Below are positions 1-6,538 of a stretch of DNA of 8,542 nucleotides, one piece after another. Each line of letters begins with the position of its first letter. Within the stretch, counting starts at the first letter, position 1. The DNA is from a halophilic archaeon J07HX64. GTDB lineage: Archaea; Halobacteriota; Halobacteria; Halobacteriales; Haloarculaceae. Below the pieces are notes generated by a model. That model was given only the letters and a program-made list of their open reading frames with translations, did not search any database and was not told the DNA's origin. The stretch spans positions 2,570,797 to 2,579,338 of the forward strand of contig KE356579.1 of the NCBI GenBank assembly GCA_000416085.1. Direction: 5' to 3'. The position numbers and the translations under genes were made by a program.

Positions 1-77
1 CCACCGGCGGTGACACCACCCGTCTGTGCAGGCTGACCCACAGTCGGGTCCTTGTGAGACGGGCCGCCGAGGACCGC
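1..77. other. Sequence downstream of top6A, no supported gene
   Basis: These 77 bases follow the top6A stop codon. No poly-T stretch or clear hairpin marks a terminator. On the minus strand the frame stays open from the top6A stop to the window edge and contains a GTG at 41-39 followed by a Gly/Gln/Thr-rich stretch (GQPAQTGGVTAG). That could be the start of a further gene in the same direction, but 13 codons are too few to support a call. Confidence 0.3.
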
Positions 78-1187
78 TCAGACGATGTCCATCTCGGAGA
101 GTCGTTCGGGCAGGTAGGTGTCGGTGACGAAATCCAGCCCACGGGAGGCGAGTGACTGCTGCTCTGACTTCTTCTCGATATCGAGCTGGAGTTCGATCTG
201 CTCCGTCCAGAACTCCGTCTGGTAGCGAGGGTCGTCGAGTTCGGACTCCAGCGCGTTTATATCGGAGTCGCTCAGCGGGTCTGTCGGGAGGTCGTACTCG
301 ACGATGTCCTGTGGCCGGATACCGACAAACTCGGCCTCTGGTGTCGCCAGGTACTCCGAGAGGTGGGCGCTCTTTATCGAGCCGTAGGCGACCGAGCCGT
401 AGATGCGGTAGCTCCAGGGGTCACCGTCGGTAAAGACCGTGACCGGCAGACCGAGTTCGTCGTGGAGCCGCTTCGTGAGCCGCCGGGTCGCCCGGGCGGG
501 CTGTCCTTTTAGATGGACCACGATACAGTTGTACTCGTCGTCGAACCCGTTCTCGACGAGGCGGTCCCGCATCCCGCCGGTCTCGACACACAGCGCGAAG
601 TCGGCGTCGTTGTCGAGGAACTCTATCGTGTCGGGGTTGTTCGGTATCTGGTAGCCGCCCTCGCCGACATCCTCCTGGCAGTGGATCTCGCGCTCGCCAC
701 GCCGGGTTTGCTCGCGGATCTCGAGCGGCCCCATCACGGTCGCACCCGACTCCTCCGGGCGCATGTGGAAATCCTCGCGGGTCGCATCGGTGACGATCTC
801 GAGGTCCTCGACGAGCTGGTTCGACTCGTCCTGGCTACCGAACTGTGCCTCGTCGAGGTCCCACGACTCCGAGAGGTAGTACAGCTCCCGCAGTGTCGAG
901 GAACGCTCCTCCTCCAGCTGTCGGGCGAGGAACTCGATCGTGTAGACCGATTTGAGCAGCTTCTGTGCCCCGCCGACCGACTTCGCGCTGCGTGTCGAGG
1001 TCCGGTCGCCGTACACCCAGACGTTTTTATCCTCGTCGTACTCGATGTTGCTCTTCGTCCGGGTGGGTATCTCGAGACGCGGAACGTCCCCCTCGTTGAA
1101 CTGCTCGTAGAACCGGTCTGCGAGGTCGAGAAGCTGTGCCTGGGTGTCGGTGAGGTCCGTGCTGTCTATGATGTTGTCGGTGCTCAT
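78..1187 (-). CDS. top6A: DNA topoisomerase VI subunit A (Spo11-like, DNA-cleaving)
   Basis: This is the catalytic A subunit of the type IIB topoisomerase. In an A2B2 tetramer it makes the transient double-strand break through a tyrosine-DNA link, allowing strand passage that relaxes supercoils and decatenates DNA. The 369-residue length is normal for the family. The 5Y-CAP-like winged-helix part carries [12 protein letters not shown] around residues 98-109; by alignment with Spo11 the nucleophile is the second tyrosine, Tyr104. The TOPRIM part has its metal-binding acidic residues in LCVETGG (Glu202) and FTDGDPWSY (Asp254, Asp256), so the active site looks intact. The ATG start lies 12 bp after the top6B stop codon, with no promoter or clear Shine-Dalgarno sequence between them, so it is translated from the top6B transcript. 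The N-terminal 35 residues are acidic, as usual in haloarchaea. Identification is near certain. Confidence 0.97.
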   Translation of the reverse strand: MSTDNIIDSTDLTDTQAQLLDLADRFYEQFNEGDVPRLEIPTRTKSNIEYDEDKNVWVYGDRTSTRSAKSVGGAQKLLKSVYTIEFLARQLEEERSSTLRELYYLSESWDLDEAQFGSQDESNQLVEDLEIVTDATREDFHMRPEESGATVMGPLEIREQTRRGEREIHCQEDVGEGGYQIPNNPDTIEFLDNDADFALCVETGGMRDRLVENGFDDEYNCIVVHLKGQPARATRRLTKRLHDELGLPVTVFTDGDPWSYRIYGSVAYGSIKSAHLSEYLATPEAEFVGIRPQDIVEYDLPTDPLSDSDINALESELDDPRYQTEFWTEQIELQLDIEKKSEQQSLASRGLDFVTDTYLPERLSEMDIV

Positions 1188-1199
1188 TGATACTCGTAG

Positions 1200-3593
1200 T
1201 CAGGTTCGGGCGCCGTTTGTTAGTTTCTCCTCCGGGATGTCGTTGACGTGGGCGGTACAGTCGGCCTCGTCGTCGGCCGTGTAGCGCAGTGTGGCGGTCT
1301 CACCGCTCCCGACGGTCGGGTTCCACTTCAGGAACCACTCGCCGTCCATCTCGACGACCGTCGCCTCGGTGTCGTCGAGGAGTTCCGGCTCGGTGTCGGT
1401 CTCGACAATCTCTGTCACCTCGGGTTCGACGTTCCTGTCGTCGTTGTTCTCCACGCGAAGGCAGACGGTCCCGTGCTCGCGCTCGCGGACGACGAGCACG
1501 TCGTTCATGATGCGGGCCATCGTGGCGTCGATATCGAGGTCCTCGCGGTCGGTGACGACAGAGAGTTTCTGGGCCATCTCCGGCAGGATGGTGCCGAGTT
1601 TGTCCTGTTTTTGCTGGCGCTGCTGCATCGAGCGGCGCCTGTTGAGGTAGCTCTTCAGCTCGCGGGCACTCTCCCGGAAGGCGAGCTCTATCTCCTTCTC
1701 GATCTCGGGCACGTTCGCAACGGCGTCTTTCGACTCGCTGGTGAACGGTACGTTCGTCGAGGCAACGTGAACCATCAACACCACAGGTCCGCCCGGTATA
1801 CCGGTTCCGCCGGGCTGGTCGAGCCCGTAGTTGCGCCAGTTTATATTCTTTATTACGTCGGTCGTTGCACAGGCCCCACGCTGGTAGACCAGTGGGACCC
1901 GGTTGGCAAAGCGAAGCACCGCTGCCTTTCCTTTGCTCGCGATATCGCCGCCGTAGGCGATACCGGTTTCGACGATGAACGGGTCACCCCCGTGAACCGA
2001 CGCGTCACGGGTTGTGGCCGCGAAGAAATCCGCCTCGTACTCCTTTTGTAAGCCGGCATCGACCAGGTCCGACGTTATCGGGGCGAGACAGCCCGTCGGT
2101 GGCGAGATTATATCGGCCTCCCGCATCGCCTCGAGCAGCTCCGAGGCGGTGTCGCGGTCGTCTGCCACGGCGCTCACCTTCGGCGGGTCGTCGGGCACCT
2201 GCCGGGCCGCCGTCCACAGCTCGGTCAGGATGTTCTCGCGGGCGGTCTCGCCGACCGTGGCATCGTCGTGCTGTTCGGTCATGTCCGCGGCCCGGTCGAC
2301 GTACTTCCGGAGGGTCGTCCGGGTGACCCGGTGTCGGTCACCGGGCTCGAACTTCGCCGCCAGCCGCGTGGCGAGCGCCTGCACAACGGCGTCGTTCTTT
2401 CGCCGTGTCGTCGCCGCGTCGACCAGGACGTACAGGTCCGACTCGCGCTCGTCGGTCAACCGCATCCACGCCGCATCAACGGCGTTCCCGCGGACAGTCG
2501 AACCGAACGTGGTGCTGTACTCGACCTGTATCTCCTCCGCCACGCTGTCGACGGCCTCGACTACCTCGTGATGGGCGACCCGTTCGCGGTCGAGCGCCGT
2601 CGCCACCCGGTCGGCGAAGTCTGCTGTTGCCTCTGCGCTCTTGTTTGCGACTGCCTCCTCGACGGCCGACTCCACCCCGGCCTCGTGTGTCCGGGGTGGC
2701 TCCCAGGCCATCTCACGCCCGAGATGACGGTCCCGGAAGTTGTCGATAACGGCGTCGGCGGTCTTTGTGCCCACCCGGGTGAACTCCTCCTGGAGGAACC
2801 CCGAGATGGAGTAGGAGTCCGTCGACTCCGCCATCTTGATCAGCGTCCCGAGTTCGACCCCGTGCGGGTGGGGTCGTATCTCCTCGGTCTCCGCGGGCAG
2901 TTGGTCGGTTGCACGCTCGTACTTGAACCGACCGTCCGGCTCGCGCAACTCGATACGAGCGTGGGGGTTCACCACCGCGGTGTGCTGGATGTAGTCGTGG
3001 AGCTGCTGGCGGGCACGCATGTTCGCCTCCATCTCCAGCTCGATCCGTGTCCCGTGTGGCCGCTCCCAGGAGCGTGTCTCCTCGCGGCTTATCTCGGGTT
3101 CGTTCCGGTCGGTGTCCACGATCAGCTCGAAGTACTTTGCCTGCTCACCCCCCTGGGTCCGGGAGGTCACCTTCGCGGGCTTGCCCGACGTGAGCTGTGA
3201 GTAAAGCACCGCCGCCGAGATACCGATCCCCTGCTGACCGCGACTCTGCTCGCGGGTGTGAAACCGCGACCCGTACAGCAGTTTGCCGAATATCTTCGGG
3301 AGCTGTTCCTTTGTGATGCCGGGCCCGTTATCCTCGATTGTCACCTTGTAGTAGTCCCGGTTCTCCTGGATCTCGACGTAGATATCCGGCAGGATACCGG
3401 CCTCCTCACAGGCGTCGAGTGAGTTGTCGACACCCTCCTTTACTGCGGTGACCAGCCCACGGGCACCCGAGTCGAACCCGAGCATATGACGGTTCTTTTC
3501 GAAAAACTCGGCGATGGAGATGGCCCGCTGGCTCTCTGCTAACTCCTCGGCAACGCTCTCCCCACCGCCGAGTCGTGACTGCTGGGAAGTCAT
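1200..3593 (-). CDS. top6B: DNA topoisomerase VI subunit B (GHKL ATPase)
   Basis: This is the ATP-binding subunit of topoisomerase VI; ATP-driven dimerisation of B gates strand passage through the A subunits. The Bergerat (GHKL) fold is complete. The N box is EGVDNSLDA with Glu53 and Asn57; the G1 box is EDNGPGI (Asp88, Gly90, Gly92). The lid region [10 protein letters not shown] is near 103-112 and the glycine-rich [10 protein letters not shown] near 119-128. An H2TH-like segment lies near 245-285. The transducer runs from about residue 505 and includes the probable switch lysine, Lys622, in TSESKDA. At 797 residues it is much longer than crenarchaeal homologues (about 530). The extra length is an acidic insert near 300-490, between H2TH and transducer, and a C-terminal beta-rich, probably Ig-like domain from about 705. 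The ATG was chosen because the family N-terminus ([20 protein letters not shown]) follows directly and a TATA box sits about 30 bp upstream. It is the first gene of the top6BA operon. Confidence 0.97.
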   Translation of the reverse strand: MTSQQSRLGGGESVAEELAESQRAISIAEFFEKNRHMLGFDSGARGLVTAVKEGVDNSLDACEEAGILPDIYVEIQENRDYYKVTIEDNGPGITKEQLPKIFGKLLYGSRFHTREQSRGQQGIGISAAVLYSQLTSGKPAKVTSRTQGGEQAKYFELIVDTDRNEPEISREETRSWERPHGTRIELEMEANMRARQQLHDYIQHTAVVNPHARIELREPDGRFKYERATDQLPAETEEIRPHPHGVELGTLIKMAESTDSYSISGFLQEEFTRVGTKTADAVIDNFRDRHLGREMAWEPPRTHEAGVESAVEEAVANKSAEATADFADRVATALDRERVAHHEVVEAVDSVAEEIQVEYSTTFGSTVRGNAVDAAWMRLTDERESDLYVLVDAATTRRKNDAVVQALATRLAAKFEPGDRHRVTRTTLRKYVDRAADMTEQHDDATVGETARENILTELWTAARQVPDDPPKVSAVADDRDTASELLEAMREADIISPPTGCLAPITSDLVDAGLQKEYEADFFAATTRDASVHGGDPFIVETGIAYGGDIASKGKAAVLRFANRVPLVYQRGACATTDVIKNINWRNYGLDQPGGTGIPGGPVVLMVHVASTNVPFTSESKDAVANVPEIEKEIELAFRESARELKSYLNRRRSMQQRQQKQDKLGTILPEMAQKLSVVTDREDLDIDATMARIMNDVLVVREREHGTVCLRVENNDDRNVEPEVTEIVETDTEPELLDDTEATVVEMDGEWFLKWNPTVGSGETATLRYTADDEADCTAHVNDIPEEKLTNGART

Positions 3594-3620
3594 CTGTTAG
3601 TTCTCTCTACTCTCTCCGGG

Positions 3621-3626
3621 TTTAAA
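3621..3626 (-). promoter_or_regulatory. TATA box of the top6BA operon
   Basis: TTTAAA is centred about 30 bp before the top6B ATG. Archaeal transcription usually starts 25-27 bp after the TATA centre, which would leave a leader of only about 3-4 bases. No Shine-Dalgarno sequence precedes the ATG, in keeping with a near-leaderless haloarchaeal mRNA. Confidence 0.65.
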
Positions 3627-3675
3627 CCTCGCACGCTAGCGCGGTGGAAGTGAACCTGAATCCGAACGGAGACAC

Positions 3676-3791
3676 GACCGCCAGGGCCAGTCCGAGTAGT
3701 TCGATCCCGGTATCGACAGTCCGGCAGTCCCGACCCCGATATCGTCGGTCTGAGAGCCCCGTCCCCGATATCGCAGGGTTGTGTACAGAGG
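3676..3791. repeat. Degenerate 29-bp direct repeats upstream of top6B
   Basis: Units begin at 3705, 3734 and 3763, exactly 29 bp apart, with a weaker copy at 3676. By my count the 3705 and 3734 units match at 20 of 29 positions, the 3734 and 3763 units at 18 of 29, and the 3676 and 3705 units at 15 of 29. The best-kept part is CCCCGATATCG (3734-3744 and 3763-3773) and TCCCGGTATCG (3705-3715). CGATATCG is a perfect palindrome. The array sits between the rhomboid stop codon and the top6B promoter, about 80-150 bp upstream of the TATA box. It could be a regulator-binding array or a decayed tandem duplication; the sequence does not decide. Confidence 0.55.
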
Positions 3792-3826
3792 CGTCGGGGA
3801 ACTGGTCGTGTCGGACTCCCGTCCCG

Positions 3827-5026
3827 TTACTCCCCCTCCGCCTCGGCGATCGGCACCCGGGTGTCACTGTACTCGACGACGAGCGAGCGGGTCCCGTCGT
3901 GGTCCTCGGTTCTAATGGTCAGCGGTTCACCCGGTATCGGCCCGTCCACGTCGACGGTCCGTGTCTCGTTGGCGGCGGGGACTGCAACAGACTCGGTGGT
4001 GTTGCCGTCGGAGAGACGCAGTCTGAACCCCTCGGCGGCCGGGACGACAGTCAGGTTGTGTCCGGCGACACGTGCGTCGGTGCGCTTCGGGTCGGACTGG
4101 AACGCCTGGACCCGTTTGTCGTCGTGTTCGAGTGTGACCGTGTAGACGCTGTTGTTACCGACGACCTGCCAGCCGTCCCGGTCGACGTCGACCACCTCGC
4201 GCCAACCGATACCGCCGACAGTCGCTGTCGCGGAGCCGTGGTGGGCGAGCTGTCTCGGCCGCACCACCGACGACCAGATGTCACGCTGCTCGCTGACGAC
4301 GATGACACCGCTGTCGTCGAACGAGGCCCGGCCGTGTGGGACCCCCTCGGCGTAGGTGACGGTGTAGTCCGCAATCCCGAGACTGCCGGTGTCGGGCACC
4401 GGCTCCCCGTCCATCCCGGCCAGATTCGCGGGCAGGCTCAACAGTGCGATCAGCACGGTGATCACAACGACCCCACCGACGACCACACCCCGGAGCGTGA
4501 CCGGCCCGACGAGCGGTTTGTCCTCGACAGACACCATCGCCACGATGACGATGGCGAGAAACAGCACGAAGATGACACCGACCCCCTGCCAGCGTGTGAA
4601 CGTGCTGCCGCCACCCGTCGCGTACGACCAGAGGTTCCGGACCAGCACCACGAGCACCACCGCGAGCGCGAGTCGACCGGCATCGGGCCAGCGGTCGCGT
4701 CGCCTGAGCAAGAGAACCGCCACCAGCGTGCCCAGCAGGAACCCGACCAGATGCGCCTGTACGTTGACCCCTACCCAGGACGGCGGCCCGGGCACGCCAG
4801 ATGACGTGCTCACCTGGAGGATGGGTGTCTGCAGCGCGCTGAACACCACGCTCACGCCGCTCAGTGTGACCATCCCGACGACTGTCGCGAGCGGCAACAT
4901 TACCACCGCCACCCCGAGCAGGAAGAACACGGTCCCGGAGTAGCCGAGCGACCAGCCACTGGCCAGCAGCGATGTCAGCAGGCTCACCCCGACGATCCCG
5001 AGCGGGAAGAGGAGCAACGCACGCAC
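3827..5026 (-). CDS. Rhomboid intramembrane serine protease, C-terminal part (frameshifted gene)
   Basis: This is the catalytic half of a haloarchaeal rhomboid, an integral membrane protease that cuts other proteins within or near their membrane segments. Counting from the GTG at 5026, GYSGTVF holds the nucleophile serine (residue 30) and NVQAHLVGFLLG the partner histidine (residue 92), the Ser-His dyad of the family. Hydrophobic segments continue to about residue 200. After them comes a roughly 200-residue soluble, beta-rich C-terminal domain, probably outside the cell, with several Asn-x-Ser/Thr sites. The frame has no real start here: it stays open upstream through an acidic linker (GDESESESEGD near 5086-5119, then TDDTERGLFARP) into a different frame from the N-terminal part at 5058-5600. 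Without the lesion the whole protein would be about 590 residues. Made alone from GTG 5026, this part lacks the first membrane helices and the HxxxxHxxxN motif and would probably be inactive. Confidence 0.85.
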   Translation of the reverse strand: MRALLLFPLGIVGVSLLTSLLASGWSLGYSGTVFFLLGVAVVMLPLATVVGMVTLSGVSVVFSALQTPILQVSTSSGVPGPPSWVGVNVQAHLVGFLLGTLVAVLLLRRRDRWPDAGRLALAVVLVVLVRNLWSYATGGGSTFTRWQGVGVIFVLFLAIVIVAMVSVEDKPLVGPVTLRGVVVGGVVVITVLIALLSLPANLAGMDGEPVPDTGSLGIADYTVTYAEGVPHGRASFDDSGVIVVSEQRDIWSSVVRPRQLAHHGSATATVGGIGWREVVDVDRDGWQVVGNNSVYTVTLEHDDKRVQAFQSDPKRTDARVAGHNLTVVPAAEGFRLRLSDGNTTESVAVPAANETRTVDVDGPIPGEPLTIRTEDHDGTRSLVVEYSDTRVPIAEAEGE

Positions 5027-5057
5027 CGCCGGCCGGGCGAACAGCCCACGCTCCGTG

Positions 5058-5600
5058 TCATCTGTTCCCGCCGCGGCGACCTGTCGGTCGCCCTCGCTCT
5101 CGCTCTCGCTCTCGTCCCCTCTCGTCCTCGGAGGGGGCAGTCGGCGGGTCGCTGTGGACGGTCTCCGGCGGTTGGGTGGCCGACGATTGGTGATCCTGTT
5201 CGGTCTCCGACCCCCGGGTGTCGCGGCTCCCGGGCGGGTAGTGGCCCCACGCGTACTCGACCAGCGGCGAGAGCACGAGCGCCCCGAGCACGTTGCCGAG
5301 CAGGTGTCCCGGACCGGCGTGTGTGAACCCCGCGGTCAGCATCCCGAGCACGTAGGAGTACGACCAGCTCCGGAACGGCAGCACGACCGGGTCACCCCAA
5401 CTCTCGATGCCACTCTGGACGAACAGGTAGACCAGCACCACCAGCGTCAGCGTCACGAGTGACCCCCACGGCACCCCCAGCACGAACCGGTCTGTGAGTG
5501 TCTCCCGCCAGCGACCACGGCCGTCGATATGCCAGACGTACCCGACCACGACCGCGAGCACCAGCAGTATCCCGACCCGCAACGCTGTCTCGAGGACCAT
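5058..5600 (-). CDS. Rhomboid intramembrane serine protease, N-terminal part (frameshifted gene)
   Basis: This is the first part of the same rhomboid. Two or three hydrophobic helices (about residues 5-22, 46-62 and 82-115) lead to GFTHAGPGHLLGN. His94, His99 and Asn103 reproduce the HxxxxHxxxN motif of rhomboids (His145/His150/Asn154 in E. coli GlpG), which shapes the oxyanion hole. EYAWGHYP follows, and then a hydrophilic Asp/Glu/Ser/Gln linker. From about residue 161 the frame becomes arginine-rich (RGRERERERGRPTGRRGG) and ends, which is foreign to an acidic haloarchaeal proteome and looks like out-of-frame reading; the true continuation is in another frame. The ATG lies 31 bp after the upstream regulator's stop codon. 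GAATAAC about 34 bp upstream, overlapping that stop, is only a weak TATA candidate, so co-transcription is likely. Identity as rhomboid is strong; whether a full protein is made is uncertain. Confidence 0.85.
   Translation of the reverse strand: MVLETALRVGILLVLAVVVGYVWHIDGRGRWRETLTDRFVLGVPWGSLVTLTLVVLVYLFVQSGIESWGDPVVLPFRSWSYSYVLGMLTAGFTHAGPGHLLGNVLGALVLSPLVEYAWGHYPPGSRDTRGSETEQDHQSSATQPPETVHSDPPTAPSEDERGRERERERGRPTGRRGGNR
5093..5137. repeat. Short repeats at the rhomboid frameshift
   Basis: The segment holds 3.7 copies of the hexamer CTCGCT (5093-5114). The adjacent decamers CTCGTCCCCT (5111-5120) and CTCGTCCTCG (5121-5130) match at 8 of 10 positions, and a run of five G lies at 5133-5137. 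Hexamer slippage keeps the frame, but an extra decamer shifts it by one. Removing one decamer on paper joins the two rhomboid parts through SEDESESESEGD, a typical acidic haloarchaeal linker. A single extra base in the CCCC run at 5116-5119 would explain the break equally well. Confidence 0.7.
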
Positions 5601-5631
5601 CGTTTCTGGAACCGGTGCGGACGATTGTGAG

Positions 5632-6084
5632 TTATTCGGTCTGGCCCGCCATCGCGAGGAGTGCGGCGGTAACTGTCACCCGCACGCGCTTTGCCTTTCC
5701 GCTGGTGTCGGCCTCGACGACCCCGGCCTCCTCCAGGTCGTTGACGTGACGGACGACGGTCGTCTTCGAGTGGTCGGTCTCGTCGGTGAGTTCGGACAGC
5801 GAGTGCCAGTTGCCACCCCGGACGAGCACGTCGAGCGTATCCAGCGTGCGGTCGGGTACCCGGGCGGTCAGCTCTGGCAGGTCCCACGTCTGCACCGTGC
5901 CGTCGAGATCGCTGAGAAGTACTGTCGTGTCGATCCGCCCGGCGTACACCAGTGTGGCGACTGTCAACGGGGGCAGTACGTCGCGTGCCCCGCCACCAAG
6001 TGAGACAACGAGTTCCCGCCCGGAGTCGACATCACAGAGGGTACGACAGCAGTCTCGGATCGTTTCTTCGATGGGATCCGTCAC
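5632..6084 (-). CDS. Small winged-helix transcriptional regulator with partial CARF-like (Csa3-type) domain
   Basis: This is a probable DNA-binding regulator of 150 residues. Residues about 94-122 (SLSELTDETDHSKTTVVRHVNDLEEAG) form a MarR/ArsR-type helix-turn-helix, and the charged strand pair near 124-138 looks like the wing. Residues 20-70 (GRELVVSLGGGARDVLPPLT, then a strand and SDLDGTV) resemble the second half of CARF domains as in Csa3, where a GGTK-like loop binds ligand; here the loop reads GGGARD. Csa3-type proteins are usually above 200 residues with a complete CARF fold, so the N-terminal half seems absent. The GTG start at 6084 was chosen as the only start ahead of the conserved part. 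The frame stays open for 33 codons upstream, but they do not read like a CARF domain. It lies 31 bp before the rhomboid gene and 68 bp after a 39-aa membrane-protein gene. No TATA box is visible in that GC-rich 68 bp. No cas genes are nearby. Confidence 0.75.
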   Translation of the reverse strand: MTDPIEETIRDCCRTLCDVDSGRELVVSLGGGARDVLPPLTVATLVYAGRIDTTVLLSDLDGTVQTWDLPELTARVPDRTLDTLDVLVRGGNWHSLSELTDETDHSKTTVVRHVNDLEEAGVVEADTSGKAKRVRVTVTAALLAMAGQTE

Positions 6085-6152
6085 GACGCGCCCATGATCG
6101 CGGGGCTCGTGCTCGCCGTCCTGCTGTGAGAGGGGGTGACAGACGGGTGCAC

Positions 6153-6272
6153 TCAGAAGGACACCGACGGGAGCGAGACGACATCAGCAGCGACTGCGCC
6201 GCCGACAGCAATGCTCCCAAGTACGACGATTACCAGGACGATACCACCGATCTGTTTTGCATTGGATTGCAT
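6153..6272 (-). CDS. 39-aa single-pass membrane protein
   Basis: A short gene reads ATG at 6272 to TGA at 6153. The polar start MQSNAKQ is followed by an unbroken hydrophobic stretch at residues 8-29 (IGGIVLVIVVLGSIAVGGAV) and a 10-residue tail ending VSLPSVSF. This is one transmembrane helix; a signal-peptide reading with cleavage at AVA-A would leave almost nothing, so an anchored microprotein is more likely. A strong TATA box (TTATATA) is centred 26 bp before the ATG, so the message would be leaderless. That position supports this start and that the gene is real. Base composition is more AT-rich than its neighbours. The regulator gene follows after 68 bp. I do not recognise a family and assign no function. 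Confidence 0.6.
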   Translation of the reverse strand: MQSNAKQIGGIVLVIVVLGSIAVGGAVAADVVSLPSVSF

Positions 6273-6294
6273 ATCTCACTGTTTCGCCCGAGAG

Positions 6295-6301
6295 TATATA
6301 A
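6295..6301 (-). promoter_or_regulatory. TATA box for the 39-aa protein, regulator and possibly rhomboid
   Basis: On the minus strand this reads TTATATA, centred 26 bp before the ATG at 6272, the spacing expected of a leaderless haloarchaeal promoter. It is the only good TATA box upstream of the minus-strand group down to the rhomboid. Confidence 0.65.
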
Positions 6302-6322
6302 CTCGGAGAGCGCTGTCTCGAG
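6302..6322. promoter_or_regulatory. Imperfect dyad next to the TATA box
   Basis: CTCGGAGA (6302-6309) pairs with TCTCGAG (6316-6322) over 7 bp with one bulged G. It sits at the TFB-recognition side of the TATA box at 6295-6301, where a bound protein could affect initiation. The dyad is short and could be chance. Confidence 0.25.
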
Positions 6323-6444
6323 AACAGAAACATCAACTGTCGTGCTAGTCGGCGAGTGGCTCGTCGAGGGTGATTGAAACAGGCGCTCGTCGGTAGTTGC
6401 AACAGTGAGAAGACCCGAGCAGATATTGAAACCACCATCCAGAG

Positions 6445-6475
6445 TGTTATCTATCGCAGGAACATACAGATAACA
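6445..6475. promoter_or_regulatory. 8-bp inverted repeat upstream of maoC
   Basis: TGTTATCT (6445-6452) and AGATAACA (6468-6475) are perfect reverse complements separated by 15 bp, in the AT-rich divergent region. The dyad ends about 35 bp before the maoC TATA box. It could be an operator for a dimeric regulator. It is not near a gene end, so a terminator role is unlikely. Confidence 0.4.
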
Positions 6476-6485
6476 GTAGCCTGAA

Positions 6486-6507
6486 AGTTCCGAAACCCAT
6501 TGGAACT
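6486..6507. promoter_or_regulatory. 6-bp inverted repeat abutting the maoC TATA box
   Basis: AGTTCC (6486-6491) and GGAACT (6502-6507) are perfect reverse complements separated by 10 bp. The right half ends 2 bp before the TATA box, covering the TFB-recognition site. A repressor bound here would block initiation, and an activator could recruit TFB. Confidence 0.4.
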
Positions 6508-6508
6508 G

Positions 6509-6514
6509 TTTTAA
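6509..6514 (+). promoter_or_regulatory. TATA box of maoC
   Basis: TTTTAA is centred about 27 bp before the ATG at 6539. Transcription would begin at or next to the start codon, giving a leaderless message; no ribosome binding site is present. Confidence 0.65.
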
Positions 6515-6538
6515 CGACGCGACTTCATACGCGATACA

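Noticed and set aside
2268..3200. Plus-strand open frame of 310 codons opposite top6B
   Set aside because: Shadow of a certain gene; no family features and no promoter. The same holds for 1248-2051 and 513-1190.
3622..3867. 81-codon minus-strand frame across the 29-bp repeats
   Set aside because: It only translates the repeats and the promoter; basic composition and no plausible start signal.
3644..4804. Long plus-strand open frame (386 codons) opposite the rhomboid C-terminal part
   Set aside because: It is antisense to a recognisable protease, and its protein is His/Arg/Pro-rich with no motif; high GC keeps such frames open.
6091..6128. Tiny plus-strand hydrophobic reading (MIAGLVLAVLL) at 6094
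   Set aside because: Eleven codons, no promoter, and opposite the upstream region of the regulator; most likely chance.
6184..6438. 84-codon minus-strand frame overlapping the microprotein
   Set aside because: Arg/Ser/Cys-rich, runs across the promoter region and contradicts the well-placed start at 6272.
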